Source: G965220305 sp965220305 (GTDB taxonomy: Bacteria; Chloroflexota; Dehalococcoidia; Lucifugimonadales; UBA3495). Taken from it: DNA of 64,000 nucleotides. Numbering within the stretch: the first letter of the stretch is position 1; the number at the start of each line of letters is the position of its first letter. Of this stretch, positions 54,032 through 62,506 are shown piece after piece. The DNA lies in the NCBI GenBank assembly GCA_965220305.1, contig OZ244817.1:1922001-1986000 (forward strand). Reading direction: 5' to 3'. The notes beneath the pieces are model-generated. The model had not been told where the DNA came from and did no database searches. It worked only from the letters and a program-made list of their open reading frames with translations. The translations under genes were made by a program, and so were the position numbers.

Positions 54032-55584
54032 ACCGCAAGCTCTGTCGCAATGATGTTGTCTATCTCCTGTTGAGACAGTTCGGCGCCAAGAGTTTCTTCC
54101 CCGATACGCTCCAATACATTCCGTTCTGGATAACGTAAAGACCGTAAATCAGTGGCATTCACCTGGGTATGTCCGTTGAACTGCCGGAAGTATCGATCAA
54201 CCAAGCTGCTGTTCAAGTAGACGCTGAGTCCTGCTGCCAAATGCTGGGAGAGTCCAATCCTGTTGACATGATACACATTCAGATGGTTTTCGAAGCCTAC
54301 CAGTTCACCCGGCAAATCAGATTTATATATAGAAGCCACAATGCGGCGGCGTTCCTCTTTAGAGGTAAAGCGCTTTGTGACAACGAAGTGGCCTTGGTTC
54401 GGCCATAGCCATTTACGGCTCTCTTCCGTAACACAAATTGCGTTGGGCTTCTTCATCAGCTTGGGCCACTCTAGTTTAGTAATAGGGAAATGGGCCGGGT
54501 AAAGAAGGGGTGCGGTCCCGGCATCGGGTTGGGAGCGAAGAAGGTGTCGCAGTCGGAAATCGACTACCGGACCGGTGGAAATCTCAAGACCTAAACCGGA
54601 AAGGTCAGTCGAGAAATGAGCCATGCTTTCTGCAATACCCTGGTCATAGGCATTGGTAGTGATATGGACGAATCTATTCGGGTCGTTCGGCCGGATGACG
54701 GAAACATAGTCCATCACCCGTTGCGTCATATCATCGGCAATCCAATCACCCGATTCAGAATCTGGTTGGAAGCCCGCCCCGTTGCTGGCCGTAATTTTTA
54801 CTCTTTCCGGCCTTGCATCTTTCACCGCATGTATGATGATGTTCTCCTGTAAGACATCATCGCCTCTGAAAGCGGCGTTTCGCTTCTCGAAGATATGAAT
54901 CTGTTGGAGTCCCATTGCAGAGAAAAACTCTTTCCGAAACGGCTTGAAGTAAGCGCCATTGCAGAATGAGCGTGGAACAATCGCCACCATTTCCCCGCCG
55001 CTCTTTAGTTGCTGCGCTGCAAGAAACATGAACCCCGTATAGAGATTGGATGTTTCCAATCCGGCTTTTCTGAGAGCGATTCTATGCTCCGATTTCGAAC
55101 GAATCTTCTTGTACGGAGGGTTCATTATGACGTGCGTAAATCCTTGGCGTTTGTCCTGAAAAAGATCGGTCTGTAGTCCTGCCGAATGGTTCAGGATGAA
55201 ATCTTCTGTATGAACATAGCTGTTCGGTCCGATATTAGCTGCCTTAAGTCGTGCTTCCGATTCTTCCAGGGTGATGCTCAAGTAGTCCAGCAACAGTGGT
55301 TCAATTTCATAACATACCAGGGAAACTGCTCTGGGCCTGGGCACGCTCGCACATAACCGCTCGACCAACGCAGCAGTTAGAGAGCCTATTCCCGCACCCG
55401 GATCGAGAACCCGCAAATCACCAGATATATCCGAAAACAGGCTCGCCATGAACTGCCCAATTGAAGCTGGCGTCATGTACTGCCCCAGTTCAGCTCGTCT
55501 TTGCGGGTCAAGCTTCAGAGAAGCATCGACCCTGTAGAAATCGGCGGTCCCAGCAAAGTCAGGTTGACTTGTGTATGAGGTCAT
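54028..55584 (-). CDS. N6-adenine DNA methyltransferase of the PstI/BsuBI-type system
   Basis: 518 residues. SAM motif I is RVLDPGAGIGSLTAALVERL, and the catalytic motif IV is HVIMNPPYKKI (NPPY). RRAELGQYMTPASIGQFMAS precedes motif I, as in Eco57I/PstI-like gamma methylases. The C-terminal half holds the target-recognition region (FNGHTQVNATDLRSLRYPER). It should methylate A in CTGCAG and protect against the downstream nuclease. It is the first gene of the pair. Confidence 0.92.
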   Translation of the reverse strand: MTSYTSQPDFAGTADFYRVDASLKLDPQRRAELGQYMTPASIGQFMASLFSDISGDLRVLDPGAGIGSLTAALVERLCASVPRPRAVSLVCYEIEPLLLDYLSITLEESEARLKAANIGPNSYVHTEDFILNHSAGLQTDLFQDKRQGFTHVIMNPPYKKIRSKSEHRIALRKAGLETSNLYTGFMFLAAQQLKSGGEMVAIVPRSFCNGAYFKPFRKEFFSAMGLQQIHIFEKRNAAFRGDDVLQENIIIHAVKDARPERVKITASNGAGFQPDSESGDWIADDMTQRVMDYVSVIRPNDPNRFVHITTNAYDQGIAESMAHFSTDLSGLGLEISTGPVVDFRLRHLLRSQPDAGTAPLLYPAHFPITKLEWPKLMKKPNAICVTEESRKWLWPNQGHFVVTKRFTSKEERRRIVASIYKSDLPGELVGFENHLNVYHVNRIGLSQHLAAGLSVYLNSSLVDRYFRQFNGHTQVNATDLRSLRYPERNVLERIGEETLGAELSQQEIDNIIATELAV

Positions 55585-55626
55585 TTCTTAGTCCGGTCGC
55601 CGTTATTCGTAGAAAGACCAATTTCG

Positions 55627-55654
55627 GTAGGGGCGCACGCCGGTGTGCCCCTAC
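55627..55654. repeat. Palindromic repeat GTAGGGGCGCAC
   Basis: A 12-bp stem with one G-T type mismatch and GCCG loop. It is the same repeat as at 49936-49961 and lies between the rhodanese and methylase genes. Confidence 0.7.
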
Positions 55655-55676
55655 CCCGGGTTATCGCTATGCCCCC

Positions 55677-56504
55677 TTACACCTCCAACGGCGTGTCCTG
55701 CAGGTTGGCCCACTGGCCCATTGAGGCGTCGTAGTTCTTGGCCCGGTCGTAGCCCAGGAGCTTCAGGACAAAGGCGCCGTGCGCCGCACGGATGCCGCCC
55801 TGTCAATACGCAAACACCGCTTTGTCCGGCGTTATGCCCTGGGACGTTAGGATGCGCCGAATCTCCCCGGCGGGTTTCAGGCAATGGCTCTCCCGGTCCA
55901 CCACGTGGAACCATTCCAGGTGGATGGCCCCGGGAATGTGGCCGAGGCGCTGGTTGCCCCGGCTGTTGGAGCCGTCGTACTCGCCGTCGCTGCGCACGTC
56001 CCAGATGACCGAATCGGCCAGGTTGCAGGCCGCCTTCAACTCGTCCACCTTGACCATTATCGACTCGTCGGCCTTGGGGGTGAAGGTTACGCCGGTCTGG
56101 GGACGGGCCCGGTCGAAGCTGATGGGGTGGCCCCCCTGGACCCAACTGCGCCAGCCGCCGTCCAGCACCCGGACGTTGGTGTGGCCGTAGTAGTTCAGGG
56201 CCCACCACAGCCGGGCGGCGTAGAGGCTCTGGGAGCCGTCGTAGCCGACTACCAGGGTATCGTCGCCGATGCCCAGGGCCTGGCACATATTGGCGAACTG
56301 CTCCGGCCCCATGATGTGCACCCGGCCCGTGTCCGGGTCCTTCTCGTAGTTGTCGGGCACCATTACCGCCCCGGGAACGTGGCCCCGCAGGAAGGACGCC
56401 TCCACGTCGGTGTCTACAATCACCATGTTTGGGTCGTCCTTGTGGGCGTCCACCCAGGCGGCGTCTACCAGGTATTCGGGATGGGCAAAGCCTTCTGTGG
56501 TCAT
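55677..56504 (-). CDS. Two-domain rhodanese with probable selenocysteine at the catalytic position
   Basis: 275 residues from MTTEGFAHPEYLVDAAWVDA, after GGAGG. An N-terminal rhodanese domain (MVIVDTDVEASFLRGHVPGA, LVVGYDGSQSLYAARLWWAL) is followed by a C-terminal one (SVIWDVRSDGEYDG, GHIPGAIHLEWF). The active-site loop, normally C-Q-x-G-x-R-A, reads VFAY-TGA-QGGIRAAHGAFVLK: the catalytic Cys codon (residue 234) is an in-frame TGA at 55803-55805. Conserved family sequence continues for 41 codons (LGYDRAKNYDASMGQWANLQ) to a TAA at 55677. A hairpin sits immediately after the TGA. I infer selenocysteine; a nonsense mutation is the alternative. Confidence 0.72.
55764..55802 (-). promoter_or_regulatory. 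SECIS-like stem-loop directly after the in-frame TGA
   Basis: The mRNA directly after UGA can fold as CAGG/CCUG, GGC/GCC and CCGUGC/GCACGG, with small internal loops. The apex is a three-base loop GGC that starts 18 nucleotides after the UGA. Bacterial SECIS elements need a G at the first or second loop position, 16-37 nucleotides from the UGA, so spacing and loop both fit. GC-rich coding DNA can form chance hairpins. Confidence 0.55.
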
Positions 56505-56574
56505 TGGTTCCTCCAAGCGTTGCGGTTTAACTGTTTCACGTCTTGTAGCATTATAGCGCAGAGTGCCTCCGGCC

Positions 56575-56931
56575 TTACTTCAGCATTGAGGGGATGGGCG
56601 TCAACCGTTGGTTTACCGGGTCGATACCCAGGCTGAAAATCTCCAGGGCGGTAACGCCCAGAAGGGGGGCGGAGCCTTCGGGGGCAAAGATGACCGGCGC
56701 CACGAGTTCCTTACCTTCCAGTCGGATACGTACTTGACCCATCGGATATTCAACTATCCGGTTGTCGGCCAACTCAAACTGCTGGTGGTATTCCTGCCGC
56801 ACTCCCAGCCGGGCCAGTGTACTCCCTGAGAAAAAGGAGTAATTGGAGCCGGTATCCACCAGGGCATTAATTTCAACAAACCCGGTCCCGTCCAAATTCC
56901 CTATTTGGAAGTCAACTTCAAGGGTTCCCAT
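56575..56931 (-). CDS. Retropepsin-like aspartic protease family protein
   Basis: 118 residues with the clan AA motif INALVDTGSNYSFFSGSTLA (DTGS, catalytic Asp), the flap region FELADNRIVEYPMGQVRIRL, and LLGVTALEIFSLGIDPVNQR (the hydrophobic-hydrophobic-Gly of the family). A single domain of this kind would dimerise. It overlaps the preceding paralogous gene by 31 bases. Bacterial members have unknown roles. Confidence 0.83.
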   Translation of the reverse strand: MGTLEVDFQIGNLDGTGFVEINALVDTGSNYSFFSGSTLARLGVRQEYHQQFELADNRIVEYPMGQVRIRLEGKELVAPVIFAPEGSAPLLGVTALEIFSLGIDPVNQRLTPIPSMLK

Positions 56932-57377
56932 ATTACTCTCCCGTTCTTCCGGCGAACCGCTTGCTTCAGCGGCGTCGTTACCGGGATTAAACGTTGGTTC
57001 ACCGGGTCTACGCCAAGGCTGAGGTGTTCCAGGGTTGCCGCTCCCAACAGTGGGCTGCTGTCGTCCTGGGCAAAGACGACGATGGTAATCGTCTCGTCGT
57101 CATTCACGCGCAGGCGGGCATAGCCGACGGCATACGCTACGATACGGTTGTCGGCCAGTTCAAAGCGCCGGTGCGCTTCCGGCTTGACCCCCAACCGGGT
57201 GAGGATGCCGGCAGGGATGAGAGTGTAGGCGCTGCCGGTATCCACCATAGCCTCAAGTTCAACGGAATCATTCCAGTCCAGGTCGCCAACACGGATGGGA
57301 ACGGTGAAAACGCCCAATTCTATATACTCCCAATTAGTGCTTGCCCTGGCTGCCGCTAGGGTCGCATACGTTTGCAT
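56901..57377 (-). CDS. Retropepsin-like aspartic protease family protein, paralogue
   Basis: 158 residues, with LEAMVDTGSAYTLIPAGILT (DTGS) and FELADNRIVAYAVGYARLRV, and LLGAATLEHLSLGVDPVNQR. It is paralogous to the next gene (shared FELADNRIV and DPVNQRL). The C-terminal extension QAVRRKNGRVIWEPLKLTSK covers the start of the downstream gene. The tandem pair could form a heterodimer, since each supplies one DTGS half-site. Confidence 0.83.
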   Translation of the reverse strand: MQTYATLAAARASTNWEYIELGVFTVPIRVGDLDWNDSVELEAMVDTGSAYTLIPAGILTRLGVKPEAHRRFELADNRIVAYAVGYARLRVNDDETITIVVFAQDDSSPLLGAATLEHLSLGVDPVNQRLIPVTTPLKQAVRRKNGRVIWEPLKLTSK

Positions 57378-57390
57378 GTTGCCAGCGGCA

Positions 57391-59412
57391 TCAGAATAAC
57401 GACCACCGGCGGGGTCCCCGTAAACGTTGCCCCAGGAATTGCTCCAGGCTGCTCCGGTTCAGCACTGTCCGGCCCGCGCCGCTGGCGTCCTGGTCTATCA
57501 GGGTGGAAGGCACGTCCTCCCAGGAAAAGTCGCTTCTGCCGAAGGCGTCCCGGGACTGCCAGACGATGACACTACTACCGTCGATGGTCCAGCCGTTGGC
57601 GTCGGCGCCCTCGCTCCTGGCGTAGGCCGAAAGGCGGAGCAGGTTGATCAGCCGGGCCTTTACCCGGTCGTACCGCTTCTCGGCGTAGCCCAGCCAGGTG
57701 ACGCCCTGGCACCAGTCTGGAACTGGTCCGGCGGCGTTTTGGCCCAGGATGCCGCTCAACGCCCCCGAAGAGAGGGCCAGCCAGTCCTCGGGCAGCCGCT
57801 CCTCTTCCAGGCGGTCCAGGACCTCGGCCAGGTAACGGCGGTAGAGGTGTCCGGTCAGGCCCCGGCGCATTTCCTGTATCCGGCCCTGCAACCGCTGGCG
57901 CAGCTCCTCGTCGTGGGCGGGCAGGGCGGTGGTGGTGTATATCATCAGGCTGCGCTTGACCACCTCGTCGGGGAAGGACTGAGGCTCGGCGTTCATGGAC
58001 AGGATGAATCCCGGGTATTCCGCAACGTCGGGCTGCAACTCGTCTTTAATCATGTCCCTGCCGTGGGTGTTGAAGGCCCGGCGGCCAATGTCGTCGAACA
58101 CCACCGGGAAACGCTTGTAGCCGTGCTGTAGTCCCCGTAGCTGGGCCTTGGTGAAGCTGCCCTTCTCCACCGTGTGGGCCAAGCCGAACATGGAGGTCAT
58201 CAGGGTGTCCACCAGGCTGGTCTTGCCGCAGTTGGACTTGCCGAAGACGATGGCGAAGGAGGGGTAGCGAATCACGTCGCTGTCCCGCAGCAGGGCCAGG
58301 GAGCGCATCTCGCACAGGAAGGGAGAGAAGTAAAGCCAGGACATCAGGATAAAGTAGTCGCGCTGTAGACTGGCGACATTCCCCTCGAAGGCCCCCTCGT
58401 AGTTCTGGAAATAGTCCAGCAGCAGCCCCGCGTCGGTCGCCACCAGGTCATCGTCCCACTCCAAGGGGAACCGCTCCCCGGAAAGGATGGCCGAGCGGTT
58501 GGTCCTATCTATGGAGAGGTGGCGGCTGGCGGCTTCCTCCGCTGACTTGACCAGGCGTATCCGGCTGATTTCCCGCTTGATTTCCGGGGTGATGGTCTGG
58601 CGACCGTTGCGCACCGAGGGGACTACTCCCGACAGCCGTGGCCCCAGCACGGCGGCGACTTTCTCAATGCGCTCGATCTGGACCGGCGTCGACGCCTGGG
58701 ACTCCTCGGGGGTGGGCGCTTCGATGATCAGGGCGCCCGCCGCATCGGACATGACGGGAGTTTCCGAGACCTCGATTTCGGCGTTGATTATTCGCTCCTG
58801 GGGCAGGGGAATCTCGTCCGAGGCCGAATCGCGGATAGCCTCGAACATGCGGTTGTAGTGTTGCCACGCCGCATCGTCGTCGTCAAAAATCACCAGGGTC
58901 TCCGGCTGCTTGCCGGAAAATGCCTGCTCGGACAGGTTGGCCGAGCCGATGATGACCCGGTAGCGGTCGCCGGGGCCGGACAGCAGGTACAGCTTGGCGT
59001 GGGCGATGGACTTGCGTAACACCCGGAAGCGGGCCTGTCCGGCGTGGACTTTCTCCAGGATACGCCGGTGGCGCGCATCCTTCAGGCCCATGATGGCGGC
59101 GCGGGTATCGCCCACCACCACCTGCTGGAAGGCCAGCAGGCCCTTGATTTCGCGCAGCGTGGCTTCGCAGCCAAACACGCAATCGAAGGTATTGAAGGAA
59201 AACTGGTCCAGCATCCTGACGATGGCGTTGACGCTGGCAGAGTAGGTAAGCACCCGCAGTTGGTCGTAGCCCTGGAACAGCTCCCAGTCGAATTTCTGCT
59301 CGTCGATGAAGCTGGCGTGGACCACCCGCAGGCCGCTGCCGTCGTCCAGCGACAGGGCCGATTGCTGTTGAGACGCAGCATCGAATTGCTGGAACAGGGA
59401 GTCTTGAGACAT
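57391..59412 (-). CDS. Phospholipase-D nuclease domain fused to a P-loop ATPase
   Basis: 673 residues. N-terminal PLD-type half: HAKLYLLSGPGDRYRVIIGS plus AN (H138-x-K140, then G156-S-x-N159), a single HKD-like site that would need dimerisation; the Asp is not obvious. After a linker (~200-290) comes an ATPase part: Walker A VFGKSNCGKTSL (391-398), Walker B RFPVVFDDIGRRAF (434-447), sensor-like ILSMNAEPQS and a basic VVKRSLMIYT. The ATPase half resembles primase-helicase or transposition-type P-loop proteins. The combination suggests nucleic-acid cutting controlled by ATP, as in defence proteins; the family is not one I can name. It sits near an R-M pair. Confidence 0.75.
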   Translation of the reverse strand: MSQDSLFQQFDAASQQQSALSLDDGSGLRVVHASFIDEQKFDWELFQGYDQLRVLTYSASVNAIVRMLDQFSFNTFDCVFGCEATLREIKGLLAFQQVVVGDTRAAIMGLKDARHRRILEKVHAGQARFRVLRKSIAHAKLYLLSGPGDRYRVIIGSANLSEQAFSGKQPETLVIFDDDDAAWQHYNRMFEAIRDSASDEIPLPQERIINAEIEVSETPVMSDAAGALIIEAPTPEESQASTPVQIERIEKVAAVLGPRLSGVVPSVRNGRQTITPEIKREISRIRLVKSAEEAASRHLSIDRTNRSAILSGERFPLEWDDDLVATDAGLLLDYFQNYEGAFEGNVASLQRDYFILMSWLYFSPFLCEMRSLALLRDSDVIRYPSFAIVFGKSNCGKTSLVDTLMTSMFGLAHTVEKGSFTKAQLRGLQHGYKRFPVVFDDIGRRAFNTHGRDMIKDELQPDVAEYPGFILSMNAEPQSFPDEVVKRSLMIYTTTALPAHDEELRQRLQGRIQEMRRGLTGHLYRRYLAEVLDRLEEERLPEDWLALSSGALSGILGQNAAGPVPDWCQGVTWLGYAEKRYDRVKARLINLLRLSAYARSEGADANGWTIDGSSVIVWQSRDAFGRSDFSWEDVPSTLIDQDASGAGRTVLNRSSLEQFLGQRLRGPRRWSLF

Positions 59413-59737
59413 ATCGTTAGCCTCTTTTGGTGCGCGATGCAGGGCGTGCTACTGTTGCTACATATTATACATGCCCCCCGGCCCGGGGTCTGATGATGGT
59501 CGCTGCGGGATATACCTCGGTTTACCACTTCGGCTTCGCTCGGTGCAGGCTCATGGTTCGACAAGTTCACCACCCCGTCTTCGCGGAGTGCAGGCTATGA
59601 GCGGGGGCTGGCTCACTGCCAGGGGAAGGGGGGCCACCAGCGAGGTTGCGTGGGCAGTCGAGAGACCTTGGGACACCCCCATCCCCTGCTTCCCTGGCGA
59701 GCAACACTTGGCGCAGTCCCTCGGGGGAGTGGGCTAA
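59413..59737. other. Gene-free stretch
   Basis: No supported gene. It includes a TATTATAC stretch near 59462 and a GGTTCGACAAGTTCACC piece near 59554 related to a segment at 37953. The right end carries the CTAA target of the IS701. Confidence 0.5.
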
Positions 59738-61169
59738 TACTACAGTTGCAGATATGTGGTGAGGAGTTTCAGGCGGCGTCGGTAATGACAGCGCCGGGCC
59801 GTTGCTTGGTGCCGCCGTCTCCACTGAGACCACCGCAGCACTGATTCGTCCGTAGGGTGGTGTCTCCATATCAGCCGGTAGAGTAACCGCCGAACCTCGG
59901 GCACCGTCAGCGGTATCAGCCTTTCCTCCAAACTGGGGCAGCCCCCTTTTCTCCCAGACGTCCCGGCGACGATGCCTGGCGCCGTACCACCGCCAGGTAG
60001 GCGTGGGCCAGCATCGCCAGGGTGATGTGCCGGTACCAGCCGTCCCACCGGCGCACCTCGTATTGGTCCAGTCCCACCTGTCCCTTGGCCTCCTCAAAGC
60101 ATTCCTCAATGGCCCACCGGGTTCCGGCCACCCGCACCAGTTCCTCCAGGGCTGTTCCCGTCGGGCCGTAGCACACGTAGTAGGCCAGTTCCCCGGGCTT
60201 GGCCACGCTGCGCCGGGCCAGCAGCCAGTACCCCTTGCCAGGTTCTCTCAGGGGCCGAATATCCACCAAGGCCCAGTCGTAGACCCGAGGACCCTTGGCC
60301 CCATCACCGGCGCTCAGCCGGACCCAGCCCGACTCTTCAACCCCAGACGCCAGCCGGTCAGCCCGCACTTGGCGCGGACCCTTGTCCGTCCAAGCCCACA
60401 ACTTCTCATTGCTCTTGATGGCCAGCACGTGAGGAACGTCCCGCCGCTCCAGCCACAGCCGCAGGTTGCGGTCATTGCCGTAGACCTCGTCCCCGGTGGC
60501 CCAGCCGAAGGGGACTCCCGACTCCACCGCCCGTTCCAGCATCCGCCGGGCCAGTTGCGGCTTGGTGCGGAACGCCACTTTCTCCGGCACGCCAGCCTCC
60601 TCCCTGCGTTCCTGGTCATCGGCCCACACCTGAGGCAGGTAAAGCTCCCGGTCCAGCAGGGTCCTCCCCTTGGCAGTGGCGTAGGTCAAGAATACCCCAA
60701 TCTGGCAGTTCTCGATCCGTCCCGCCGTGCCGCTGTACTGACGCTGCACCCCCACAGACTTGTTGCCCTTCTTCAGAAACCCAGTCTCGTCCACCACCAA
60801 CACCCCGTTGGCGTCGCCCAGGTGCTCCACCACGTAGTCCCTGAGATCATCGCGAACCAGGTCCGCGTCCCAAATGCAGGTTGACAGCAGATGCTGCACC
60901 CCATAGGGTGTGGCGTCCCCGGCCTGCTCCGCCAGTTGCCAGCCGTTCTTGCGCTCCACCGGACTGAGCAGCCCTTTCAGATAGTCCAGCGATCGTCGAC
61001 GTGGTTCGGGACGCCGGAACCGCCCCGCAATGCACTCGTGTACCCGGTCGATACCCTCAGCCCACCGGGCGACCTCTGCCACCTCATCTCTCCCAACAAA
61101 AACCACCGCCTCACCTCACCGCCGTCAGAATGCCTCAATTCTACCCATTATTGTTCTGCAACTGTAGTA
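59738..61169 (-). mobile_element. IS701 family element 3
   Basis: The 1432-bp element has inverted ends TACTACAGTTGCAGA, with CTAA duplicated at 59734-59737 and 61170-61173. It is a full-length relative of the degenerate copy at 26084-27328. Confidence 0.92.
59740..61106 (-). CDS. IS701 transposase with C-terminal frame change
   Basis: Starts MVFVGRDEVAEVARWAEGID. DDE region: NGVLVVDETGFLKKGNKSVG (first Asp), GWATGDEVYGNDRNLRLWL (second Asp) and RWAIEECFEEAKGQVGLDQY (Glu). After SSPGRLGEKG the main frame stops at 59916. A -1 shift at GAAAAGGGGG near 59945 instead yields CPSLEERLIPLTVPEVRRLL and a basic tail ending inside the terminal repeat at 59740. The degenerate sister copy has the same slip site and tail. 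Either recoding or an inherited lesion is possible; without the tail the protein has 396 residues. Confidence 0.84.
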
Positions 61170-61601
61170 CTAAGCCTCGTCCACGAACTCCACTCCGTAC
61201 TCTCTCCCAATTTCAATGTAACGCTCGGGCGCGGCCGCCATTTTCTCAAACATCTCCTCAATCCCGGAGGGCACGAAAAAGAAGACCAGGCGCGCGATCT
61301 CTTCGGACTCGTTCTGGAACTGATGTGGGACTCCCTTGGGCACGTTTATAAACGTCCCAGGTCCGGCGACGACCCGTTGACTGCCGGCCCGGAAGACCAA
61401 CTTTCCTTCCAGCACGTAGAAGCCTTCTTCTTCCCGGGTCTGTATATGAGGAGGCGGCCCACCGCCCGGGGGTACGAGAGCCTCGACAAAGAAGTAGGCG
61501 CCATTTGTATCCTCGCCGGTGGCTAAAAGGGAATATTCGTCTCCCGCGCCGTATAGCCTGGTTCTATCGTCATCGGGTTGTACAATTTTGGCCCAGCTCA
61601 T
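61170..61601 (-). CDS. Cupin domain protein
   Basis: 143 residues. Cupin motif 1 is PPHIQTREEEGFYVLEGKLV (His, Glu, and the G of the turn) and motif 2 is GTFINVPKGVPHQFQNESEE. The metal site His-x-...-Glu...His is complete. The stop codon TAG lies inside the CTAA target duplication of the IS701, so the element abuts the gene end without changing the protein. Likely a small-molecule dioxygenase or isomerase; substrate unknown. Confidence 0.87.
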   Translation of the reverse strand: MSWAKIVQPDDDRTRLYGAGDEYSLLATGEDTNGAYFFVEALVPPGGGPPPHIQTREEEGFYVLEGKLVFRAGSQRVVAGPGTFINVPKGVPHQFQNESEEIARLVFFFVPSGIEEMFEKMAAAPERYIEIGREYGVEFVDEA

Positions 61602-61671
61602 GGCTCACCCTCTTGATGTGCTCCATTTTAACAGGTTGGGAAGGGAAGGATTACATCCCCCTCAACTTGCT

Positions 61672-61776
61672 GCCCCCGGCGGGACCGTGGTCGGCTACTT
61701 CAGGCGGGCCGCAGCCGGGAACCCTGGCCCGCCCAGGGCGGTAAGACAAGTAGCCCTGCGACCTGGGTGGGCCTTT
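61672..61776 (+). repeat. Direct repeat unit 1
   Basis: Contains GGCGGGACCG, then CAGGCGGGCCGCAGCC and CCCAGGGCGGTAAGACAAGT followed by AGCCCTGCGACCTGGG. The second copy starts 307 bases further right. Confidence 0.8.
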
Positions 61777-61920
61777 GAATTTATGGCGGGGTGTGGGCAG
61801 GGGCGGATGTTGTGACCGACCGGCCCAACCCGGGAGGGGGATGGCTGCCAACGCAGCGGGAGGAGAGGTAGAGACTATTGTTACACGGGCGGGGGTGCTA
61901 GAGGGTGCGCAACTGGCGGG

Positions 61921-61946
61921 GGCCAGCCCTGGTGACGGGGCTGGCC
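61921..61946. repeat. Hairpin between the direct repeats
   Basis: GGCCAGCCC and GGGCTGGCC form a perfect 9-bp stem with an 8-base loop. No T-run. Confidence 0.5.
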
Positions 61947-61978
61947 GCCTCACTTCTTACAAAAGGATGGCCTGGACT

Positions 61979-62093
61979 GCCACCTGCTGGCGGGACCGCA
62001 GGCGGCTTCTTTAGGCGGGCCGCAACCCAAGACCCTGGCCTACCCAGGGCGGTAAGACAAGTAACCCTGCGGCCTGGGCGGGCCATTGGAACG
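61979..62093 (+). repeat. Direct repeat unit 2
   Basis: Matches unit 1 (GGCGGGACCG, TTAGGCGGGCCGCAACCC, CCCAGGGCGGTAAGACAAGT, CCTGCGGCCTGGGCGGGCC). A shorter inverted fragment lies at 454-482. The 61602-62104 gap has no gene. Confidence 0.8.
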
Positions 62094-62104
62094 GAAGTCA
62101 TGCG

Positions 62105-62335
62105 TCATTGGGCCAGCAGTTCACCCAGCCGATGGTTCCTTTCCACGCTGTTGTGGAAATGTTCCCTCACCTGGTCTCTCGGTGTTTCCGTTGAACCGGA
62201 CATGAGGAAGTGTCGCAGGGCATTCTCCACCACGTCCTCAAATCTCCGCCCTTCCCGATCAGCAATCTTGCGAATGCTATCCAGCAGTTGAGGATCAGCC
62301 CAGCCGATAAATTGTTCCTTTCCAGTCGTTGCCAC
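62105..62335 (-). CDS. Ribbon-helix-helix-like small protein
   Basis: About 76 residues from a GTG (VATTGKEQFIGWADPQLLDS) after GGAGAAG. The strand-helix-helix pattern QFIGWADPQLLDSIRKIADR followed by EGRRFEDVVENALRHFL fits RHH regulators or antitoxins. The tail PRDQVREHFHNSVERNHRLG could bind a toxin, but no partner frame is adjacent. An ATG eleven codons upstream is also possible. Confidence 0.6.
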   Translation of the reverse strand: MATTGKEQFIGWADPQLLDSIRKIADREGRRFEDVVENALRHFLMSGSTETPRDQVREHFHNSVERNHRLGELLAQ

Positions 62336-62500
62336 GATGTGCTTCTCCCTACGGCTTGATCTTAGCACGGCGTGGCGGACCGGCTCAAGCGTAGATTACG
62401 CATAGCCCTGATTCATAGCCGGGGTTCGATAATAGCCAAGCATCACAGCGTGCCCCTGTCACCTTCATAGCCCCAGGTTTCAAACCCGCCGCCACGCCGC

Positions 62501-62506
62501 TATAAT
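62501..62506 (+). promoter_or_regulatory. Candidate -10 box upstream of hicBA
   Basis: A perfect TATAAT in GC-rich DNA; the -35 region (TTTCAA at about 62478) is weak. It points to hicBA and acs. The rest of the 62336-62681 gap holds no supported gene. Confidence 0.3.

Noticed and set aside
55803..56516. Calling the rhodanese as a 237-residue protein ending at the TGA
   Set aside because: It would end exactly before the catalytic residue while conserved family sequence continues in the same frame; a read-through TGA explains the data better.
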